From Desulfococcus multivorans (GTDB lineage Bacteria; Desulfobacterota; Desulfobacteria; Desulfobacterales; Desulfococcaceae): a stretch of 64,000 nt of DNA. Below the pieces are notes generated by a model. The model searched no databases. It worked only from the letters and a program-made list of their open reading frames with translations, and had not been told where the DNA came from. Both the position numbers and the translations under genes were made by a program. Location: contig NZ_CP015381.1 in the NCBI RefSeq assembly GCF_001854245.1, positions 522,001-586,000 on the forward strand, read 5' to 3'. Every line of letters begins with the position of its first letter. Position 1 is the stretch's first letter. Below, piece by piece: positions 27,341 to 36,055 of the stretch.

Positions 27341-27586
27341 ATGCTTGATGGGAAAGGAAAGCCTGATGATAGTGGCTACAAGAGTCCTATAAGGAAGCTG
27401 GCTAAATTCTTTGAAAACAGTCGAGATAGCTGGAAGTCCAAATGTCAGGAAGCAAAATACAAGGTCAAGATGCTCCAGAACAAGCTCCGGTATCTGGAGA
27501 AGAGAAAAGCTGAGCTAAATAAAAGGGTGAAAAAGCTGGAAGAGGAGCTGCAAGAATATCGGCAAAAAAAAAACGATGACGGATAA
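27341..27586 (+). CDS. Coiled-coil OrfA of a two-ORF insertion sequence
   Basis: An 81-residue protein from the ATG at 27341, which has a perfect AGGAGG 9 bases upstream; a GTG at 27332 overlaps that site and is less likely. The sequence is basic and helical (SPIRKLAKFFENSRDSWKSK) and then strongly coiled coil (MLQNKLRYLEKRKAELNKRV). This fits a DNA-binding and oligomerisation module for the transposase encoded by the overlapping next frame. The gene ends just after a run of ten A (27564-27573), where slippage could fuse it to OrfB. No terminal repeats were located. Confidence 0.75.
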   Translation: MLDGKGKPDDSGYKSPIRKLAKFFENSRDSWKSKCQEAKYKVKMLQNKLRYLEKRKAELNKRVKKLEEELQEYRQKKNDDG

Positions 27587-28916
27587 CGCGATTGAGGCAA
27601 AATTCAATCAGAGAGTTGCGTTTCATAAATATTCAGTTGCTCATATCACCCTATTTATTTCATTTGTATTATCCGGCTGTACGAGTCTGAGAGGAGCAAG
27701 TCGCGTTATCGGCTCCATGTTATCTTTTTTAGAGCTGGGGCAGCCCGTTCCATCGTGGTACAGCGGTCGCCTGTGGTTGCTTCGTCTCGGGTACTATAAG
27801 CTCCATCGTGAACAGGAGTGGGCCGATGATTGGATCTGGATTGTCGACCATACAGTCCAGTCGGGTAGTGAGAAGTGCTTGGTTATTTTAGGTGTCCGTC
27901 AAAGCAAGTTACCGGAGAACGAGCTGTATTTATCATATGAAGATGCCGAACCAATTGCCTTGCTACCGGTAACCCATTCCAATGGCGAAATTGTTTACCG
28001 GCAACTTACTCAAACTATCGAGAAAACCGGTCCACCCAGAGAAATAATCGGTGATCATGGAACCGACATAAAATCGGGGATTGAAAGATTCTGCCGGGAT
28101 CATGAACAGACATGCTACATATATGATATCAAACATAAAGGTGCCGCCATACTGAAGCGCGAACTAAAAAATGACCCGCATTGGTCGGAGTTTATTCAAT
28201 TGGCAGCGCAAACCGGCAAGAAAGTTCAGCAGACCTGTCTATCCGCTTTGGCGCCGCCAAATCAGAGAAGCAAGGCGCGGTATATGAATGTGGATAAACT
28301 TGTGAAATGGGGGCAGGAGAAGCTTTGCTATCTGGACATGCTGAAATCCGAGCCTGACGACCGATTCCCTCCTCGGCAGGCTGATGATAAGCTCGGGTGG
28401 CTGAACGAATATCGTGATCATCTTACAGAATGGCAGGATCTCATTGAGGTTGTCAAGACGGTGGAAGGCTACATAAAGTTTGTCGGGATATATCACGACA
28501 GCCATATCGATTTAAAAGAGGATCCGATCTTTAGCCCGCATACAGACAGGGCAAAGAGAGTCGGTGAGGAACTGCTCACTTTCATAGAGGAACAATCGCT
28601 GAAGGCAAAGCCGGGCGAGAGGCTGCTTGGAAGCAGCGAAATCATCGAATCGGTTTTTGGCAAATTGAAAAATTTGGAACAGGATCAAGTAAAAAGCGGT
28701 TTCACTGCAATGCTACTCAGCCTTGCAGCGGTTGTCTCAAAAACAAGTCATGATGTCATCCAAAAGGCGCTTGAAACAGTTCCAACGAAAAAAGTGTTCG
28801 AATGGTATAAAAAGAATATCGGTCAATCTGTTCAATCGAAAAGGAAGGAGATCATGTCAATAGCCAGAAAGACGGAACAAAAATGGGATCAAAATACTAC
28901 CGTTTTTCTAAACTGA
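27576..28916 (+). CDS. DDE transposase OrfB of a two-ORF insertion sequence
   Basis: A 446-residue protein whose ATG overlaps the OrfA stop by 11 bases in the +1 frame. D91 in WIVDHTVQSG, D160 in EIIGDHGTDI and E358 in SSEIIESVFGKLK are spaced as in DDE transposases. The sequence between D160 and E358 is long and helical, suggesting an insertion domain. The N-terminus has FISFVLSGCTSLRGASRVI, probably helix-turn-helix. I do not place it in a named IS family. Its last codons overlap the convergent gene at 28889-29314, so the right end of the element is unclear. With no frameshift seen, it may be active. Confidence 0.8.
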   Translation: MTDNAIEAKFNQRVAFHKYSVAHITLFISFVLSGCTSLRGASRVIGSMLSFLELGQPVPSWYSGRLWLLRLGYYKLHREQEWADDWIWIVDHTVQSGSEKCLVILGVRQSKLPENELYLSYEDAEPIALLPVTHSNGEIVYRQLTQTIEKTGPPREIIGDHGTDIKSGIERFCRDHEQTCYIYDIKHKGAAILKRELKNDPHWSEFIQLAAQTGKKVQQTCLSALAPPNQRSKARYMNVDKLVKWGQEKLCYLDMLKSEPDDRFPPRQADDKLGWLNEYRDHLTEWQDLIEVVKTVEGYIKFVGIYHDSHIDLKEDPIFSPHTDRAKRVGEELLTFIEEQSLKAKPGERLLGSSEIIESVFGKLKNLEQDQVKSGFTAMLLSLAAVVSKTSHDVIQKALETVPTKKVFEWYKKNIGQSVQSKRKEIMSIARKTEQKWDQNTTVFLN

Positions 28917-29314
28917 TTTTCATCAGCCCAGGCATAGCCTATGCTTCCAGGTTTAACAACTTTCCATCCAGAAGAGGGGACCTGCACAATGTCCGTCAGC
29001 TGTTTTCCATCTTCGTCAAAGAATTTGGATCCTGGCGCAGTCATTATCTTCCCTTCTTCGCAGTCATATTCCGTCCAGACAATGAAACTTTTAAATTTCC
29101 AATCTGGCGTGCTCGGCAATGATGTTAACGTGCTCCACACCCGTTTGAACCTTACCCTTGCTTCTCTTTCAGATTTGCATTTCGCGCTTTGAGTATCCAT
29201 GTAGATTTGTACATTAGACTCTTCGTAAACAGGATGCCAACTGCTCGTGTCTTCAGCAATCGATAATCCTGTCAAGCTGAAGAAAAATAAAATGGCAATA
29301 AAGAGCTTATACAT
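28889..29314 (-). CDS. Small secreted protein, possibly truncated
   Basis: The ATG at 29314 has AAGGA 7 bases upstream and starts a signal peptide (MYKLFIAILFFFSLTGLSIA). Upstream in-frame codons lie in the MITE-like repeat and are rejected. The mature ~120 residues include WHPVYEESNVQIYMDTQSAK, then ARVRFKRVWSTL and IVWTEYDCEEGKIM, resembling the small secreted domain of surface-adhesin-E-like proteins. The C-terminus (GYAWADENQFRKTVVF) is short and lies inside the end of the neighbouring transposase gene, so insertion may have replaced the original end. The MITE-like repeat begins 26 bases upstream of the start and probably affects its promoter. Confidence 0.6.
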   Translation of the reverse strand: MYKLFIAILFFFSLTGLSIAEDTSSWHPVYEESNVQIYMDTQSAKCKSEREARVRFKRVWSTLTSLPSTPDWKFKSFIVWTEYDCEEGKIMTAPGSKFFDEDGKQLTDIVQVPSSGWKVVKPGSIGYAWADENQFRKTVVF

Positions 29315-29339
29315 AGATTTTTCCTTTTCTTTCGTCGAT

Positions 29340-29614
29340 GGGGTCGGGTCAAGCCAAATCAAGCCAAATCATTGTTATCTCGTAAATAACGCCTCAAAGC
29401 AGTCCGGAATATCGCCTTAAAAGGTCATTTTGGGGAGCAATATGGTACAGTTAAGAAGCGGCGAATCGTCAATGCCGGGAACATCCGCACCCATTCATGA
29501 TTCGCCATCACCCCCTTCAATTTCACCCTTGAAAATGACGGTTTAAGCATCAAATACGGTGATTTTCGGCCATTTTTTTCTTTAAATATCAGGCAGGCTG
29601 TTTGGCCCGACCCC
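29340..29614. repeat. MITE-like repeat, copy 1 (275 bp)
   Basis: Begins GGGGTCGGGTCAAGCC and ends TTTGGCCCGACCCC, an inverted pair of about 13 bp. The interior is over 90 percent identical by eye to 32421-32684, with one extra 11-base duplication (CAAGCCAAATC). No transposase is inside. It stops 11 bases short of the RCC1-like gene's stop codon. Confidence 0.85.
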
Positions 29615-29624
29615 GTGAACAGTG

Positions 29625-31865
29625 TCAATTCCATCGCGTATCGCACGGCCCTGCAGGAACACGCCGCTGAAACAGCCGTAAACCCAGATCAATGGCTGTC
29701 CGGGAATTATGCCGCCACCATGCGGCCGACCTCCCTCTGAAGCCCAACATTGCTTCACAATCCTGACTCCCGAAACCCACACCAGGGAACGAGCAGGGCA
29801 CCCGGCCATGCCTTGAAATTTTTTTGCTCCACGGACGCTCGCCGAAGCGACACAACACACCTGTCCCACTCAGCGGGACCTGGATCGAGGCTTCATCGGC
29901 GTCATTGCTATCGATGATAAGGGAACCGATGTATGATTGAAGCGCTTCAGGTTTGAAGTTAATTACTACATCTATTGATTGATCGGGTTCAAGGTCAATC
30001 GGTAGGGATATATCAGAATCAATAGAGAACACACCGTATTCATCGTTCAAGAAGACATCCGAGATATTGAGGGTGTCGTTTCCAGTATTGGAAATCGCAA
30101 TCACTGTAGAACTCGTCTTCCCCCAATGGACCTCACCGAACCTATAGGAATCCAAAGAGATCCCGATTTCCGGTAGAAGAACGCCGCCAAGATTCCAGTC
30201 GTATAAGCTGCATTGACCTAAACCGTTATCCCCCGCTGCAACAACGGAACCGTCGGATTTGAGCCCGACGGTATAATAACCTCCAGCAGCTACCTGTATA
30301 ATGTCCGTCCATTCGGATACCTCGAGTTGACCGTAATCGTTAAGTCCCACTGCAACAACGGAACCGTCGGATTTCAGCCCGACGGTATGATAATGTGCAG
30401 CAGCTATCTGTATAATGTCCGTCCATTCGGATACCTCCGGTTCACCGTAATAGTTAGACCCCACTGCAACAACGGAACCGTCGGGTTTCAGACCGAGGGT
30501 ATGAAAACTTCCAGCAGCTACCTGTAAAATGTCCGTCCATTCGGATACCTCGAGTTGACCGTAATCGTTAAACCCTACTGCAACAACGGAACCGTCGGAT
30601 TTCAACCCGACGGTATGAAAAGATCCAGCAGCTATCTGTATAATGTCCGTCCATTTGGATACCTCCGGTTCACCGTAATAGTTAGACCCTACTGCAACAG
30701 CGGAACCGTCGGATTTCAACCCGACGGTATGTGAAGATCCAGCAGCTACCTGTATAATGTCCGTCCATTCGGATACCTCCAGTTGACCGTAATCGTTATC
30801 TCCCACTGCAACAACGGAACCGTCGGATTTCAACCCGACGGTATGTGAAGATCCAGCAGCTACCTGTATAGTGTCCGTCCATTCGGATACCTCCAGTTGA
30901 CCGTCACCATTATACCCCACTGCAACAACGGAACCGTCGGGTTTCAGACCGAGGGTATGAAAACTTCCAGCAGCTACCTGTAAAATGTCCGTCCATCTGG
31001 ATACCTCCAGTTGACCGGAAAGGTTATCCCCCACTGCAACAACGGAACCGTCGGATTTCAGCCCGACGGTATGTGAAAATCCAGCAGCTACCTGTAAAAT
31101 GTCCGTCCATTCGGATATCTCCAGTTGACCGTAATCGTTGAGTCCCACTGCAACAACGGATCCGTCAGATTTCAGCCCGACGGTATTTTGATATCCAGCA
31201 GCTACCTGTATAATGTCCGTCCATTCGGATACCTCCAGTTGACCGGAAAGGTTATCTCCCACTGCAATAACGGAACCATCGGATTTCAGCCCGACGGTAT
31301 GTGAAGATCCAGCAGCTACCTGTATAATGTCTGTCCATTCGGATACCTCCGGTTCACCGTAATAGTTAGACCCTACTGCAACAGCGGAACCGTCGGATTT
31401 CAACCCGACGGTATGTGAAGATCCAGCAGCTACCTGTATAATGTCCGTCCATTCGGATACCTCCAGTTGACCGTAATCGTTATCTCCCACTGCAACAGCG
31501 GAACCGTCGGGTTTCAGCCCGACGGTATGTGAAGATCCAGCAGCTACCTGTATAATGTCCGTCCATTCGGATACCTCCAGTTGACCGGAAACGTTAGACC
31601 CTACTGCAACAACGGAACCATCGGATTTTAGCCCGACGGTATGAAGAGATCCAGCAGCTATCTGTATAATGTCCGTCCATTCGGATACCTCCGGTTCACC
31701 GTAATAGTTAGACCCCACTGCAACAACGGAACCGTCGGGTTTCAACCCGACGGTATGTTGATATCCAGCAACTACCTGCGGCTGAGCTGCCATAGCCACT
31801 GCGAAACATAAATTTGTTAAAGATAGAGCCAAAATTATCATAACTGAAATTCGTAAATGTTTCAT
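29625..31865 (-). CDS. Secreted RCC1-like repeat protein, 14 repeats plus ASH-type domain
   Basis: The ATG at 31865 has AGGAGG 6 bases upstream and starts a signal peptide (LRISVMIILALSLTNLCFA). Then come 14 near-identical units of 38 residues with consensus HTVGLKSDGSVVAVG, a YGQLEVSEW turn and IIQVAAG. RCC1 propellers have seven blades, so 14 units could form two. After these, ISLDSYRFGEVHWGKTSSTV and IVINFKPEAL-like sequence (actual VVINFKPEAL) plus PLSGTGV form an immunoglobulin-like ASH/choice-of-anchor-D domain. The last ~75 residues are Arg/Gly/Trp-rich and look like non-native read-through into disturbed DNA next to the MITE-like repeat. The protein is probably extracellular and binds ligands or surfaces. 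A truncated paralogue lies at 55303-55548. Confidence 0.85.
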   Translation of the reverse strand: MKHLRISVMIILALSLTNLCFAVAMAAQPQVVAGYQHTVGLKPDGSVVAVGSNYYGEPEVSEWTDIIQIAAGSLHTVGLKSDGSVVAVGSNVSGQLEVSEWTDIIQVAAGSSHTVGLKPDGSAVAVGDNDYGQLEVSEWTDIIQVAAGSSHTVGLKSDGSAVAVGSNYYGEPEVSEWTDIIQVAAGSSHTVGLKSDGSVIAVGDNLSGQLEVSEWTDIIQVAAGYQNTVGLKSDGSVVAVGLNDYGQLEISEWTDILQVAAGFSHTVGLKSDGSVVAVGDNLSGQLEVSRWTDILQVAAGSFHTLGLKPDGSVVAVGYNGDGQLEVSEWTDTIQVAAGSSHTVGLKSDGSVVAVGDNDYGQLEVSEWTDIIQVAAGSSHTVGLKSDGSAVAVGSNYYGEPEVSKWTDIIQIAAGSFHTVGLKSDGSVVAVGFNDYGQLEVSEWTDILQVAAGSFHTLGLKPDGSVVAVGSNYYGEPEVSEWTDIIQIAAAHYHTVGLKSDGSVVAVGLNDYGQLEVSEWTDIIQVAAGGYYTVGLKSDGSVVAAGDNGLGQCSLYDWNLGGVLLPEIGISLDSYRFGEVHWGKTSSTVIAISNTGNDTLNISDVFLNDEYGVFSIDSDISLPIDLEPDQSIDVVINFKPEALQSYIGSLIIDSNDADEASIQVPLSGTGVLCRFGERPWSKKISRHGRVPCSFPGVGFGSQDCEAMLGFRGRSAAWWRHNSRTAIDLGLRLFQRRVPAGPCDTRWN

Positions 31866-32420
31866 TAGGTTCCTCCTGAAAGAGTTGATTGGCGTTTCAA
31901 CCGATCTGATTGAAACCTGGAACGATTTCCACCTCAACCATGAAACATGCATTGGCGCTCCTGTTTATCAGATCCTCTGAAGCGGTAACGAAAATCATTT
32001 CCGACAGAAGACCATCTGCCGGCGCATCGAAGCATACAGACCCGGGAGAAGTTGCCTCCGCAACCACAAGATCAACAAAAAGAAATTTTACCCGGTGTAC
32101 AAGCCGTTATGCTAATTCAACGGCATTGGGGTTTGGCGTTATCATGGAAAGAAATAGAAAAGCCTCCTGCTGGACCGAATGACCCATAGGAGGCTCTATT
32201 TGGGAAATTTAAGAGGTATCGCTTTGATGTGCATGGTTTCGCCATACCTTTTCAAGCAGAGAAGGGGTATGTTTTCAGGCAAAAACTATCCAGCCGGGAA
32301 AAGCTGGGGATAGGCATCGATCTTTGCCGTCTGGTGAAGGTGGGTATGACTTGATTTTATTGTTTAATATCTCAATAAATCACTTGATTCCTTTTGTAAA
32401 GAGATTTTTTTGGCAACGAT
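31866..32420. other. Gene-free stretch between RCC1-like gene and MITE copy 2
   Basis: I see no supported coding sequence on either strand. It holds the upstream region of the RCC1-like gene, with no clear promoter boxes. Confidence 0.4.
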
Positions 32421-32684
32421 GGGGTCGGGCCAAGCCAGATCATTGTTATCCCGTAAATAACGCCTCAAAGCAGTCCGGAATATCGCCTTAAAAGGTCATT
32501 TTGGGGGGCAATATGGTACGTTTAAGGAGCGGTGAATCGTCAATGCCGGGAACATCCTCACCCATTCATGATTCGCCATTAACCCCTTCAATTTCACCCT
32601 TGAAAATGACGGTTTAAGCATCAAATACGGTGAGTTTCGACCATTTTTTATTTAAATATCAGGCAGGTTGTTTGGCCCGACCCC
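32421..32684. repeat. MITE-like repeat, copy 2 (264 bp)
   Basis: Begins GGGGTCGGGCCAAGCC and ends TTTGGCCCGACCCC. Same orientation as copy 1 at 29340. It lies 45 bases beyond the stop codon of the TcA C-terminal gene. Confidence 0.85.
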
Positions 32685-32729
32685 ATGGGCACGAAACTGC
32701 TTCTATCACACCCCGGCGCCTTCAGTCCA

Positions 32730-35700
32730 TTACGCTGACCCAACGGAGTATTTGATCGCAACGAAAACATTCGCCTCTTTTTTTCGCACGAGGACCGCGC
32801 CATCAGGGGCGAGCGAGAGTCCGAACGCTTTCTTGTCCTTGTCATTCAACGCCTCCGTGAGGTCTCCAAAATTGAGATCGGCGGGGGTGTGCGGTTCAAG
32901 CTTCCCGCCCTTTATTGCGCACAAAAGAACCGCATCAATAGTGATGTCATTATCTCGGGTAAAGTAGGGGAAGCAGTCCCGCTTCACCTCTGTTTTAAAG
33001 TTCTCCGATCCGGTAACAAAATGATGCCACTCGATGGGAAAATCATGCTTCAGACTAAACAGGAGTGCGAGTCGGGAAGAGTCGGCTTCACTCATGATTT
33101 TCCTGATGTGCTCTACTGCCTTGTCCCGTATTTGCGCGCCGCCCTGTCGGGCTGTGTACCGGATGTGGAGGATGACGTCCGAGATCGTGTCGTAGTCGAA
33201 TTGACGGAAGTCTTTTGGTAATTCCAATTTCCAGGCACTTACGGCGCCGGCGCCCTCGAAAGGCAGGAATCTCTCGTCGCGCAGATTGGCCTCGAACAGG
33301 CCGCTGTCGTTGTTGCCGCTGCTGGTGACGATCGACTGGACGGTGCCGAAATAATCCACAAAACGATCGTCTTCGCTGCCCTGGCGAGCGTACTCGTCGT
33401 CTTTCAGCACCGGTGACTTGCGTAACGAACTCCTGAGCAATGACAAGGTGCAACTGACGCTCGTATAGGGTCCCGTGACCGAAGGGATAGACAGGCTCAC
33501 GTTCTTGATACGACGCATGTAGTGACCCGGATTGTCGAGATCGAACAACCATTCGGGCACGGTCACCTCGCAGGTTCCGGTGACTTTCAGAGCCGGCAAT
33601 GCCAGTGGATCGAGCTGACGCAACGATAAGTGCTTGGTCAGCTCGTACTCGCGCTTGTTGTTCTCGTGGTAGGCCATCTCCATCCGCTTGATATCCAGGT
33701 ATAGCGCCTCGCCGGAGAGCAGCCCCTTGCGCCCGCCGTCCCAGTAGTTGAACTTGATGTGGTCGGTGGCGTCGACCTCGGGGCGCATCAGTTCCAGTTT
33801 CATAGTCTGTTCAGCCGTGCGCGCCGTGTCGAAAGCGAAGCGGTAGTACTGGTAGTAAAGACGGGAAAGCTCGCCCTGCATCCAACTGTAGAGTTCCTCA
33901 TTGGTAAACTTTTCGTGTAGAAACCGATCGATTTCCTCGGAATTTTCGATTTGCTTCCTGACGTTCAGATACTCCTGGTGAGTGATCTGTTCGGCGATGA
34001 GCGAGGTAAGAATCTGCCGCCCGATCTGCATCAGTTCGTGTGCGGCGAGGTTGTGTTGCAGCAGCCATTCGTCAGCACGGCGTTCATAGGCCGCGGTTTT
34101 GGATGCCATGCCGGCCTGTTCACGCTCCCAGGCTGCGATGAGGCCAGCGATGTCACCTGGAATCTTGGATGCGGCGACAAGCGCTTTTCCTACGGGTATA
34201 CTAACTTTACCTCCAATACCCCAAAAATGCAGGTCGACGTCTGTCTTCTCCGGGATTGGAGATGATACGAGCCCCGCGGCGATCGCGTTAAAAGTAGAAG
34301 CAAGCAAGGCCGAATCTCGAGCTCTCTTCAAATGTTCAAACTCGTCATCTTCATTGATCGTCAGATGCAGCCGGGCTCTGCCTTGATCCGTAAGACTTAG
34401 TTGGGGAAACGCTTGAGTTGCAACAGACTTGTCGTACTGGCCCACCAGCGCTGCATAGGCTTCATCGAAGTTCGCCTCGGTCAGTTTCGGCGGATCGTCG
34501 GGCTTGGTCGAGCGGTCCAGCACGAGGGTGTCCGGAGCGTTCTGATCTGCCGGGAGGCCGAGTAGCCGCTGGTAAAAGTGGAGTCGTTCCAAAGCCGTCT
34601 TCCGGCTCGTGAGCAATGAAGTAGTCGCCTCCTGCGCCTGTTTCCACTGTAAGAATCGCACCTCTTGCTGCATCTGCTGGATCTTGATCTCGTGGCTTTG
34701 CCGCAGCAGCGCCAACCGCTCGCCGTCGCCTTTCTCGATTGCCGACAGCAGCGCGGAGCCCAGGCCGCGCACTTCATTGCAAAGCTCGAGCGCCTTCTGG
34801 ATCAGGAATAGACAGCGCACCGGGCTGACCGGCCGGTTCAGTCCACTGACGATCGAGCCGATATCGATGCCGGCCGCCGCGGCCTTGACCAGCATGCCCG
34901 GATCGAGAGGCGGGTCGAAGAGCGCAAGCTGCCGTACCACGCCCTCGATATTTATGCAGTTGCGGATCTTGAACAGCCGGTCCGCCACCGTGTCCCAGTA
35001 GCCGAGCAGCTTGTCGTTGCGTGGGATGCAGAAATAAAGCGCGCGCCCGATGCCGAAGAGCGGCGCGGCGGCGTCCGGATCTTTTCCCTGCATCCGCGGC
35101 AGGCCATGATTGAGCGGGAACTTGCCCTCCAGATCCACTAACTTGTTTCCCAGCGTGTCCAGACGACCTCCCGATTTGAGCTTCGCGAACGTCATCGGGG
35201 GCACCTTCCCGCTTTGCGGTATCTGCTGCGGGCGCGCGCCGAGGATGTTCGCGGCCAGCACGTAGCGCAGGGTGGCCTCGTTGATGGATTCCATCGTATC
35301 CTGCCGGAAGAGATGGTCGCCCCACGCGATGAGGTTATCCAGATACTTCATGACGACGCAGTATTGATAAGCCACCTGCCGCGTTCGCGCCACCTTGTGC
35401 GGTTGGAACGGGTCGCTCATGATGGCCTCATAACCGCTCTCAATCTCGCTCTTGCACTTTCGCTCCTCGTCGTTACACTCGTTGTCGGGTTTGCTGAGCA
35501 GCGCCAGCAGTTGGTCAATCTGCATGCGGCAATTTGTTGGCTTGCGGAAGGCGAGAAACTTCCAGTAGCGCTGCAGCGGCGGCGTTGAGGTGTCATTGCA
35601 AGTGGGATCGAAGATGAAATGGAACCAGCGCTGCGCCTCGGCGAAACGCTGATTCTTGCTCAGATGCACCGCAATCGTGAGGGGTATATGGAACAACAGT

Positions 35701-36038
35701 TCCCAGTTGTAGTTCGCGTAAGGACCGGTGACGCTCACATCGATTTCCTTTAACGGAAAGTCCGTAAACTGCACCAACTGGTCATTCGGCGGCTCATTCA
35801 GCGGCGTGTAGTATGATTTAAAGAATTCGCCGAATTTGTCCGCCAACTCTTGATGGAAATTGGGATCGAGCATTCCAGACAATGATTCCTTGTTGAGCTT
35901 CTCGATCAGTTCCCCGACGAACGGATGGAAGAAGTTTTCGAAGGTGTAGGTGAATCGGGTATCCTGGCGCTCCGTGAACAATTCCAACCAAATCATGTCC
36001 TTGGCCTTGTGGAATTCGCGTATTTTTGAGATGATCAT
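32730..36038 (-). CDS. Tc toxin TcA C-terminal subunit (pore and TcB-binding)
   Basis: A 1,102-residue protein with GGGAGG 7 bases before the ATG. It opens with IWLELFTERQDTRFTYTFEN and PYANYNWELLFHIPLTIAVH, then FAEAQRWFHFIFDPT, the conserved start of the C-terminal half of TcA subunits. A long helical region with FLQWKQAQEATTSLLTSRKT follows. An alanine/glycine segment around SALLASTFNAIAAGLVSSP corresponds to the pore tip of the translocation channel. ELSRLYYQYYRFAFDTARTA and the beta-rich end (TGTCEVTVPEWLFDLDNPGH, SLSIPSVTGPYTSVSC) match the TcB-binding domain. In Tc complexes five TcA chains form a bell-shaped channel that injects the TcC toxin. Here TcA is split: only 17 bases separate this gene from its N-terminal partner, as in TcaA/TcaB or YenA1/YenA2. 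Confidence 0.93.
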   Translation of the reverse strand: MIISKIREFHKAKDMIWLELFTERQDTRFTYTFENFFHPFVGELIEKLNKESLSGMLDPNFHQELADKFGEFFKSYYTPLNEPPNDQLVQFTDFPLKEIDVSVTGPYANYNWELLFHIPLTIAVHLSKNQRFAEAQRWFHFIFDPTCNDTSTPPLQRYWKFLAFRKPTNCRMQIDQLLALLSKPDNECNDEERKCKSEIESGYEAIMSDPFQPHKVARTRQVAYQYCVVMKYLDNLIAWGDHLFRQDTMESINEATLRYVLAANILGARPQQIPQSGKVPPMTFAKLKSGGRLDTLGNKLVDLEGKFPLNHGLPRMQGKDPDAAAPLFGIGRALYFCIPRNDKLLGYWDTVADRLFKIRNCINIEGVVRQLALFDPPLDPGMLVKAAAAGIDIGSIVSGLNRPVSPVRCLFLIQKALELCNEVRGLGSALLSAIEKGDGERLALLRQSHEIKIQQMQQEVRFLQWKQAQEATTSLLTSRKTALERLHFYQRLLGLPADQNAPDTLVLDRSTKPDDPPKLTEANFDEAYAALVGQYDKSVATQAFPQLSLTDQGRARLHLTINEDDEFEHLKRARDSALLASTFNAIAAGLVSSPIPEKTDVDLHFWGIGGKVSIPVGKALVAASKIPGDIAGLIAAWEREQAGMASKTAAYERRADEWLLQHNLAAHELMQIGRQILTSLIAEQITHQEYLNVRKQIENSEEIDRFLHEKFTNEELYSWMQGELSRLYYQYYRFAFDTARTAEQTMKLELMRPEVDATDHIKFNYWDGGRKGLLSGEALYLDIKRMEMAYHENNKREYELTKHLSLRQLDPLALPALKVTGTCEVTVPEWLFDLDNPGHYMRRIKNVSLSIPSVTGPYTSVSCTLSLLRSSLRKSPVLKDDEYARQGSEDDRFVDYFGTVQSIVTSSGNNDSGLFEANLRDERFLPFEGAGAVSAWKLELPKDFRQFDYDTISDVILHIRYTARQGGAQIRDKAVEHIRKIMSEADSSRLALLFSLKHDFPIEWHHFVTGSENFKTEVKRDCFPYFTRDNDITIDAVLLCAIKGGKLEPHTPADLNFGDLTEALNDKDKKAFGLSLAPDGAVLVRKKEANVFVAIKYSVGSA

Positions 36039-36055
36039 ATCTCTGCCTCCCTGAT

